In this document: piece by piece, positions 57,130-64,000 of the stretch
How positions within the stretch are numbered: the first letter of the stretch is position 1
Layout: every line of letters begins with the position of its first letter
NCBI RefSeq assembly: GCF_902148845.1
Contig: NW_021941230.1
Coordinates: 3,848,411-3,912,410, forward strand
Direction: 5' to 3'
DNA: 64,000 nucleotides
From: Salarias fasciatus
Lineage: Eukaryota > Chordata > Actinopteri > Blenniiformes > Blenniidae
The notes under the pieces: generated by a model
The model's database searches: none
Told to the model about the DNA's origin: nothing
The model's input: only the letters and a program-made list of their open reading frames with translations
Translations under genes and position numbers: made by a program

Positions 57130-57480
57130 GCTGTGCTTCATCTTGATGTTGTCAAGTTTGAGAACTCTCTGAGGCTCTGTTGACATTGAGAGAGTCTTCC
57201 TCTGTGACTTCTTCTACTCCCATGAGCTGGATGTGATGATCCTGACAGAGACGTGGCTGAGTGAAGGTGAACTGGTCCCCTGCTGGAACTCAGTCCCCGG
57301 GACTGTGGCTTCTTCACCTCTCCCAGCATGCCGTTGGGCTCACTTCGGGCTCATTTATGTCCAAGAGGACTTTTTGAAGTGGTTGAGTTCAAACTGATTC
57401 AAGTCATTAATGACTGATGTTTTCATTTCCTTCAGTCAGGATGTGGTCAGGAGTTTTGATCACCTGACTGATTCATGACA
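57130..57480 (+). mobile_element. L2-like LINE endonuclease fragment
   Basis: The plus strand reads FFYSHELDVMILTETWLSEG, then ELVPCWNSVPG and PLPACRWAHFGL, the N-terminal APE-type endonuclease start of an L2-like LINE. It is a decayed piece of the repeated tRNA-cluster unit, with inverted copies at 21430-21640 and 36315-36556. Confidence 0.75.
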
Positions 57481-57513
57481 ATCAGTTGAGTCCTTCTGCT
57501 CTGTGGACATGTC

Positions 57514-57585
57514 GGCTCGTTGGTCTAGGAGTATGATTCTCACTTTGGGTGTGAGAGGTCCCGGGTTCGATTCCCGGACGAGCCC
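57514..57585 (+). tRNA. tRNA-Pro(TGG)
   Basis: The 72-nt cloverleaf has all stems paired: acceptor GGCTCGT/ACGAGCC, anticodon stem CTCAC/GTGAG with loop TTTGGGT (anticodon TGG) and T-arm CCGGGTTCGATTCCCGG. A TTTT at about 57613 may terminate pol III. It is the best-preserved Pro gene of the cluster. Confidence 0.95.
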
Positions 57586-58005
57586 TTCGAGTGATTACAC
57601 TCTCCAACTAAGTTTTCAGCTTTGCTCATCAACCAGGATCCCTTTGAGTTAAACTCCAGAAGCTTCTCTGACTTTGTGTTGGAGGTTTGTCTGATCTCAT
57701 GTTCATGACCAGCAGCAGCATTTCCACTGTCAACAAGGAGACGGAGCCTGAGATCTCTCACAAAGTTCCACCTTGGAGCAGTTTCTAAAAAGTCGTGTTT
57801 TCAGTGTCTCCAGCACTGTTGTGGTGTAAACAGACACCAGAACACAGTGAGAGTTTAGTGTTTCCTCTTGAAGCCTCTGCAGTGTAAACGGCCTTATTTT
57901 CAGGCAGCAGACCAAAACAGTGTTGTCAGACAGAAGAGCTGGAGGACATGGTTCCTGGAGAGAAGCAGAGCTGAGTCCTCCAGTGGTTTCATTTAGGATG
58001 TGAGG

Positions 58006-58789
58006 TAGGGCTGGGCGGTATGGCAAAAATTTCATATCACGTTTTTTTTAAAATTCACACCGGTTTCACGGTATTTGACGGTACTTTTTTTTTTCGTCCA
58101 AGAGTGTTGTTACACACATTTTCTTCTAATAATAAAATGATTACTGCAGTTGATTGGCTTTAAATAGCCCATTTTACTGTCATAAGGGCTGTATCATGTT
58201 TTTTTCATGTCCACATTGCGTGATTGCGATTGTTATCTCGACCTGCCACTTGTTTTTTTTTTTTTTTCTTTTTTCTCATGTGCAGTCCCCTTAGCAAGCG
58301 CATCTTGAATGGACGTCTGACTGCTACTTGCAGATTGAGCTGTGGATGTGGAGGGTGTGGATCTGAGTTTATGACATTCCTGGTACTCTGCAACGTGTTT
58401 TCGGCTGAGGTGGTGAAGCTAATTGCTAGTGTTAGCACCGCCGGCTACCACTTCTGCTCGATAGCATTTGCAAAAGATAGTTGTTTGGTCCACGTCCGAC
58501 CTTTTAAAGCCGAAAAACTTCCAAACCACAGACGTGGATCCTCTTTTTGGTGTTAGTTCCTCTGTGTAAACAGCGTGTGCTTCACTTTGAGAGCTCTCGC
58601 CGGCAGTCAACAGCACGCTGTGTTGTTGGTGTGCAGCAGTGAAATGGGTCCCACCTGAAACACTTCACTGTCGCTCACGTTCCGGACGTTGTTTGGGCCG
58701 TTCACCGGTATTGCGGTATATGAAAAATTCATATCATAATGAAAATAAAAACCAGTATTCGGTACAAACCGGTATACCGCACAGGACTA
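58006..58789. mobile_element. Non-autonomous hAT transposon with exact 8-bp target duplication
   Basis: It starts TAGGGCTGGGCGGTAT and ends ATACCGCACAGGACTA, an imperfect inverted pair. ATGTGAGG lies on both sides (57998-58005 and 58790-58797). The 784-bp interior has a T-run at 58250 and no transposase. Confidence 0.92.
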
Positions 58790-59024
58790 ATGTGAGGGAC
58801 TCAGCAGCGCAGCGGCCCAGCAGGAGTCATGGCTGTGTGAAGAAAACACCTGACCTGGACCAGTGATGGATCCACTTCCATGAATACTGACCTCCAGCAA
58901 CCAGCCACACCCCACAGTCCAGACTGTCCTGCTGAGAGAGGAACAGGCTTCTCAGGAGTTTTCCTCCTGGACTCACTGAGCTGATTCACTTCAGTCAGAA
59001 TCAGCAGAGCAGTTGGAGGAAACA

Positions 59025-59096
59025 GGGGATGTAGCTCAGTGGTAGAGCGCCTGCTTCGCATGTAGGAGGTCCTGGGTTCAATCCCCAGCATCTCCA
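59025..59096 (+). tRNA. tRNA-Ala(CGC)
   Basis: The 72-nt cloverleaf has acceptor GGGGATG/CATCTCC, D-arm TAGCTCAGTGGTAGAGC, anticodon loop TTCGCAT (anticodon CGC) and T-arm CTGGGTTCAATCCCCAG. The discriminator is A. All stems pair, so it looks functional, although no close T4 terminator follows. Confidence 0.95.
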
Positions 59097-59874
59097 GGGT
59101 TTATGTCGAACATTAATATCATCAAACTCATGAATAGAGGCTGAGTGTCTCTTTGTGGCTGTGAGATAAAATCAATCTCTTCACATCCTAGAGGATCCTT
59201 CCAGCAAGATAAACCCCAGAACTGCTTCGGAAATCTTTCTGTTGTTGGCATAAAGAATTTCTGAGAAATCACCAAGTGTCATGATGTGGTTTATTAAAGG
59301 ATTCTCTCAGAGAGTGGAAGAACAGGCGAGAAAGCTGACACTCACAGATACTCTCTGTGTGTCTTCCTCCCAGTCGGGGTTCAGACCAGATACTGATACA
59401 AAGCCCTGATAACAGATGGAGTCAGCCAGTCCAAGTTAAACAAAACAAAAACACTTCACAACATCTGAAAAAACCTTCAGATGACTCCTGTGACAAGCCA
59501 CAAGGCCCTCCACAGTGTGTGATCAACGAGGCCCCTGGCCTGCAGAGTCCAACATCTGGTTCTTCCTCCTCTGAGTGAGCAGCATGGAGCCGGAGCTCCT
59601 TCAGCAGCTGTGTCACGTTGGTAAAGCCAGGTGTGGCTTCGTTCAGCAGTCTGAACCTGTGCTGACGCTACAGGGTTTCCCTCCACGTCACTGGGGGCCG
59701 GTCGCTCCTCCACCAACCAGATCATCACTCTGAATCTGAGGAGGGTTTCCACACTCTTTACTCTCACTTTTAACTGGAATATATCAAACTAATAACATTA
59801 TTTTCCTCTGGTGGACAGGCGTCTTCTGGATGAAACCTGAAAACCATTAGAAGGAGAGATCAAAGACAATTAAA

Positions 59875-59947
59875 GGGCTCGTCCCGGAATTGAACCCGGG
59901 ACCTCTCACACCCTAAGTGTGAATCATACTCCTAGACCAACAAGGCC
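59875..59947 (-). pseudogene. tRNA-Pro(AGG) pseudogene
   Basis: The minus strand keeps the TTAGGGT loop and GGTTCAATTCC T-loop. The 5' acceptor strand has become GGCCTTG against ACGAGCC, with one extra base, and the anticodon stem has an A/A mismatch (CACAC/GTGAG). The T-stem 3' strand reads CCGGG instead of CCCGG. It is unlikely to fold or be processed. Confidence 0.85.
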
Positions 59948-60429
59948 ACATGTCCAAGGAGCAGAAGGACTCAACTGATTGTTATAAATAAAAGCTGAAA
60001 TAAATGACATGAAAATACATAGAATAGTAAAACTACTACTAGTATTACTGCTCCGTGATAACGGAGGTGTATGAAGGGCTGCCAGTCCATGGTATTCTAT
60101 AAAACTTCCTTGTTTTGTTGTTTTCATCAGAACGGTTGGTGTCACTGACAGCACACTCCATGTGTTCACCTGGGACTTTTTATTCCTCTATGAATCCAAA
60201 TGAAGCCTCATTCTGCTCTAAAATAACCATGTAAACACCCCAAAACTTTGGAATTCAGTCTGAATCTGAATAAACCGGCGGGTTCGTTCTCCTTTGGAAG
60301 CTGAATTATCTGCTGATGAGGCGACTTCATTCTGGTCGTTCTGCTCCGTCGTGACGACGCAATATTCCAAGATGGCGGCCCGCGGTCTGCGTTTCGCCTC
60401 GTATGGAGAAGGTTTATTTTATGGCAGTT
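59948..60429. other. No gene recognised
   Basis: Intergenic sequence. AATATTCCAAGATGGCGGCC at 60361 is a strong YY1-type motif in a GC-richer context and could mark a promoter or a LINE 5' end. No downstream coding exon on the plus strand could be supported. Confidence 0.4.
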
Positions 60430-61862
60430 TCAGAAGAATTGGATGTAATGAAACGAGTGGATCGAGGGGCGCTGAACGCCGACATTTTTTAAAGCTGCAG
60501 CGTCAAAGTTAATCGAGAAAGAAGGAGAGAAAAACTCTGTTACTGCCTCCGGGTCGTATTTATATGGTTTCGTTCTGTTTGATATTTGTCCACTTGGCAG
60601 CCTTCTGTGATGTACGACTATGTACTGAGCATCAGCGTCAAGCCGTGTCTGCAAGGCTGCACACAGCTCAGAAAGCTCCTGACACAGAAGGATGGCGGCC
60701 TCACTATCCATCCATGTACACCATCAACGCAGCCATCCTCTTCATCGGCCATCAAGTCGGTCATAAAGCCCTTCCAGAACTCCACTTCGTCTGGAGCAAG
60801 GACTTTCCTCCGTGAATCCAGCAGCTGTGAACACAATCAGTACAGGAGATCAATACCAGTCAATGCTTCACAGCTGGAACAGAAAAATAAAGTCTTAGGG
60901 ACCAGCAATAGTATTCTAACCACATCGTACACAAAACACACAATGTAATGAATCTAATTAAAATATTTTACTCTGTCTTCTCTGACGACTCCGTGCAGCA
61001 GACTTCATGGCGTCCTTCTGATCTGCCCTGTCCTGTTGGCTGAGGCGGAAGCTCCTCCGTAGAGTTTCAAAATATGTTTTACAGGCAGCTGTAAACGGCA
61101 AAATGAGGATGTTATAACCCTTTTCTTCGGGGGGGGGGGGGGGGGGGGGGCGATCTAAACCCATTTTAAACTGGCTATTTACATAAAATTACGTCTGAGT
61201 TCACATCCTGAAAATCTGGACTTGCGATGATGGTTTTCACCAAATATGTAGTCACGGCCTCATTGTGACGCGAGCCCAGTCTGTGAAAACAGATCAGAAC
61301 TTTCATTCTCCACTCAAAGCAGAATCTTACAGTTGTATAAATTATTTTCAAAAAGTCTCACCCTTGCTCCGGTTCGTAAAGCAAGACGTTTCCTTCCGAG
61401 TTGTGAAGCCTACAAACGGTTTCCTAAAAGTACGAGAGAGAAACAGGCATGTTTGTGAGCAAAGATGGAGGACTACATGATATCACTACTTAACATTGCC
61501 ATTTGATATCATTGCAGTAAAAATCATTAAAAACATCTTTCAAATTGGTTCATTCTTACCGCAATTTTCGGACTGTGGGCTCATCTTTTACGCTTCACCA
61601 CTTGCCCGCAGGAGCAGCTGTTTAGTTTGGCTTCCAGGCCGTCTATTCGCTCCTGCAGCCTGAGCTGCGATGCTGCCACAGTCGTTTCCAGCTTCTCCTC
61701 CAGCTTTGCCTCAGTCTGTGAGACCTGACGAGACGGCCTGCTGATAGAGATCCAAATGTTTTTCAGTCTCTGTCGCGGGACTGACCGGAACAAAATCAGC
61801 CCGTCCCGATCGAGTTTGTGGCGAGTCGAATGGAAGATAACGCGTAGCCATTGCAGGAACAC
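60430..61862 (-). pseudogene. C14orf93-like multi-exon gene copy with frame breaks
   Basis: Five minus-strand exons are readable. 61862-61565: a coiled-coil region (TEAKLEEKLETTVAASQLRL) and KDEPTVRKLR. 61433-61374: ETVCRLHNSEGNVLLYEPEQ. About 61282-61190: SRHNEAVTTYLVKTIIASPD. 61085-60971: ACKTYFETLRRSFRLSQQDR and SAARSRQRR. 60828-60430: VEFWKGFMTDLMADEEDGCV, GWIVRPPSF, QELSELCAALQTRLDAD. The last two match the order of human C14orf93 (ACVAYFLTKRREYRNS, then DVTEELMSDEEDS and VWVARPPRFRAQ). At least one frameshift lies after IVRPPSF, and others are likely near exon ends. It could be a decayed gene copy or cargo of an unidentified element. Confidence 0.65.
61131..61151. repeat. Poly-G run
   Basis: About 21 consecutive G residues within an intron of the C14orf93-like copy. 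Such runs are error-prone in sequencing. Confidence 0.9.
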
Positions 61863-62018
61863 TTTCCAAAATTATTTGTTTATCTGCGTTTCGCGCGGTT
61901 ATGAAGTCTCACAAGGCTACCATGTGATCGTGACTTCACATGTGATTCGACGGACCATAGGGACGGACACTGCAACGTAATGACGTCAGCGACGCAGAAT
62001 ATCAAGAAGTAAACAAAC

Positions 62019-62619
62019 ATGCCGACTCCCTCAGTTGTACAGAGTTTCACTGAGCTGAAGACGAACGTCTCCGGGCCCAAGAAGAAAAGGCCTCTGTGCC
62101 TCTGTGGGCATTCTGACAATGAGCTCGGCCATAGCACGTATTTTTTGCACAAAAAAATCTATTTTAAAAACAGAGTTTGGGAAAAAAAAAATTAAAAGTG
62201 CTGGCCCAGACTCTGTGAAGGACCCCGTCTTGTCCAATGATGATGTTGGAGGAGGTGAAGAACCGAATAATCATCCATCAGACAACAGTAAGTTACGCAA
62301 CTTAAAGTTATTTCAACTTTTAGTTACATTTATGAGACGTATTCTCGAAGATAGGAAATCCTTTGCAGTGTCCTTCAGAGTGACCCTCCCAGTAACAATG
62401 GTCTGTTGTTGAAAATGTAAATGTGCGACATCGTACAGATTTATGTTTCTAATGTCAAGATGAGAATGGTAATTCTCAAGGCCTATGGCCACCGTCATGA
62501 TCTCCTGCATGTCTTTGTGTGATTTTCTTTAGATGAAACCACAGAGGACCAGAGTATTAATGTTGTCGGTGAGAGAGATGCAGTGGACGGAATACCATCA
62601 ACTGACCCTTCAGACGGTG
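62019..62619 (+). CDS. Divergent partner gene, two exons, function unknown
   Basis: Exon 1 (62019-62288) starts MPTPSVVQSFTELKTNVSGP and has a short Cys/His-containing stretch (RPLCLCGHSDNELGH). After an A-run it continues in a shifted frame as SAGPDSVKDPVLSNDDVGGG, ending at GT-AAGT. Exon 2 (about 62533-62618) follows TTTCTTTAG and encodes ETTEDQSINVVGERDAVDG with a GTAAGCT donor, so more exons should lie beyond. The frame change at the A-run (about 62183) could be a real break or a sequencing error. I do not recognise the family. It starts about 157 bp from the 5' end of the C14orf93-like copy, on the opposite strand. Confidence 0.45.
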
Positions 62620-62700
62620 GTAAGCTTGCTACACAATGTAACGCTGCATTACTGCATAATAGTGTGTTCAAAAGTAGCACTGGATACTGATACTAAAAAG

Positions 62701-63593
62701 CAGAGATGGCAAAAGTACCCCAATTCTTTGAGTGGAAGTAAAAGTATCTGTGTAAAAAATTACTTTGGCAAACATGAAAGTGCTGGTCCACATATCTACT
62801 CAAGTAAAAGTAAAGAGTACAGGCCCTGAAATGTACTCAAAAGAATTATGAAAAGTAAAAAGTATTTTTATTGCACGCTTCACTACAAAGTTAGAAACCA
62901 TTTCAACGTTGTATGAATATTGACTTATGAAACTTAGATGGACCTGGTTTCTAAACGGTCGTGTCAAAACTCATCTCATAGACCGAACCCTTCAACTTTT
63001 TTAATAGTACGTCAATGCACCATGTACATGTTTATAATTATCAAAAACAGTAAAGCATTTGCTTTTAATTCAGCTTTTTTTTTTTAACAAAATGAAATAA
63101 GATTAACATAAAATGCAACGATTTACTGTGTAATTCAAACAGTTTTCTTTTTTAACAAAATAATATAATTAATTCAAAGAGATCTCTTTTAATTCACAAT
63201 CAACTAATTTTGTTTTTACATATTTTTAACCTGAGTTACACAACACACTCTTTTATCCTTCATGGTCCTCTCCGCTGTCCATCTTCTATACTTCTTCTGG
63301 CTTCATCCTGCAGACGCTCTGACTAGTTGTGACTGACTGAAGGCCGCCATGTCAGCCGCGTCTTTCAACATTTCAGCGGAAACCAGTTTTTGTCACAGCC
63401 AAAAATAAATAAACCAAAAAAAAAAATAATAATAAATGAATAATATATATTTAAAGAAGTAACAAGCTTTTTGGGAAAATGTAAGGAGGAGAAAGTACCG
63501 ATGTTCATATTGAAAATGTAGGGAGTGAAAGTAAAAATTTGTCAGAAAAATAAATGCTTATAAAACTAAAAATTACCTGAAAATTTTACTTAA
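62701..63593. mobile_element. Possible hAT-type MITE (left end recognised)
   Basis: It begins CAGAGATGGCAAAAGTACCC and is rich in AAGTAAAAGTA words, like common fish hAT MITEs. The interior is A/T-rich with no gene. A convincing inverted right end was not identified, so the 3' boundary is provisional. Confidence 0.4.
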
Positions 63594-64000
63594 AGGTGCC
63601 TTAAGGAGTTTGCACGTTTTTTGCGAAACAGCGCCCCCTGCAGGCCTTGGGCGTAATGCAGCTTAGTGAAAAACTCGTCCCTGTGGCTCCCGTGCACGGA
63701 AGAGGGGAACTCCTTCCTCGCTCGTTTAGTAGCGCTCAGGTAAAATGTAAGTTTCTTTTACCTGGTGGAGTCTGTGTGGAGCTGTGGCAGTGCTAGAAGC
63801 CAGTCTGTTCTTACTTTCTGGAAGATCCTGCTCAGTTGTTGCTCACTAAGCATCTGGCGGAGTAATGGTGGACAAAGCGAAAGTAAACAAGCCAGAGCGC
63901 GCATTACGTCATTCCTTTCAAATTCTCCCCAAAAAAATTCTGGTGCAGGACCGGCACTGTGACTTTCAAGTGACAGTTTAGCGCTGTTAGAGGTACTTGT
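63594..64000. repeat. TTAA-type repeat, cut by the window end
   Basis: The start TTAAAGGTGCCTTAAGGAGTT resembles the ends of TTAA-flanked MITEs such as the one at 49863. Only one side is inside the window. A motif GCGCCCCCTGCAGGCC is present at about 63632. Confidence 0.4.

Overview
This window looks like repeat-rich, gene-poor DNA from a teleost fish, probably a percomorph. The evidence is two Rex3 (RTE-clade) LINEs, L2- and L1-type LINEs, many hAT, mariner, pogo and TTAA-flanked DNA elements, a 174-bp leucine-rich-repeat exon typical of the expanded fish NLR family, and a repeatedly duplicated tRNA-Pro/tRNA-Ala cluster. No complete ordinary host protein gene is present. Nearly all long coding sequence belongs to transposable elements.

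Layout. 0.4-4.6 kb: a nest in which a Rex3 copy sits in an L1 copy inside an element with ~215-bp terminal inverted repeats. 4.9-6.4 kb: the 3' end of an L2 LINE split by a 213-bp hAT MITE. 6.4-10.9 kb: an endogenous-retrovirus pol fossil, a ~1.4-kb DNA element and a Ty3/Gypsy fossil with one LTR. 10.9-18.4 kb: mostly intergenic, with an L1 3' end, a foldback element inside a TTAA-flanked MITE, microsatellites and a retroviral env fossil. 19.1-20.5 kb: the last two exons and poly(A) signal of an NLR-like gene. 21.2-36.9 kb and 56.9-60 kb: duplicated blocks holding tRNA-Pro, tRNA-Ala and tRNA-Lys genes or relics, interrupted by hAT elements, an LTR containing Rex3 containing mariner, a nearly full-length L2 and a solo LTR. 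60.4-62.6 kb: a divergent pair of multi-exon genes, one resembling vertebrate C14orf93.

The outstanding feature is an 18-kb nested DNA transposon at about 36.93-55.10 kb. Its ends are inverted repeats, and the left one contains a perfect 44-bp palindrome. Its minus-strand gene can be followed through about 23 exons. It encodes C2H2 fingers, a SWIM finger, a SAP-like segment, a KDZ/Zisupton-type transposase core and a complete Ulp1/SENP-like cysteine protease in one reading frame, apart from one apparent single-base frameshift. A 7.5-kb ISL2EU (PIF/Harbinger-like) transposon is inserted upstream of that gene. It carries two convergent genes that look intact: a SWIM-YqaJ nuclease-PHD protein and a THAP-coiled coil-DDE transposase. 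The KDZ element would combine transposition with a SUMO-type protease, and the nested ISL2EU would combine transposition with a lambda-exonuclease-like nuclease. These functions are inferred from sequence motifs alone.
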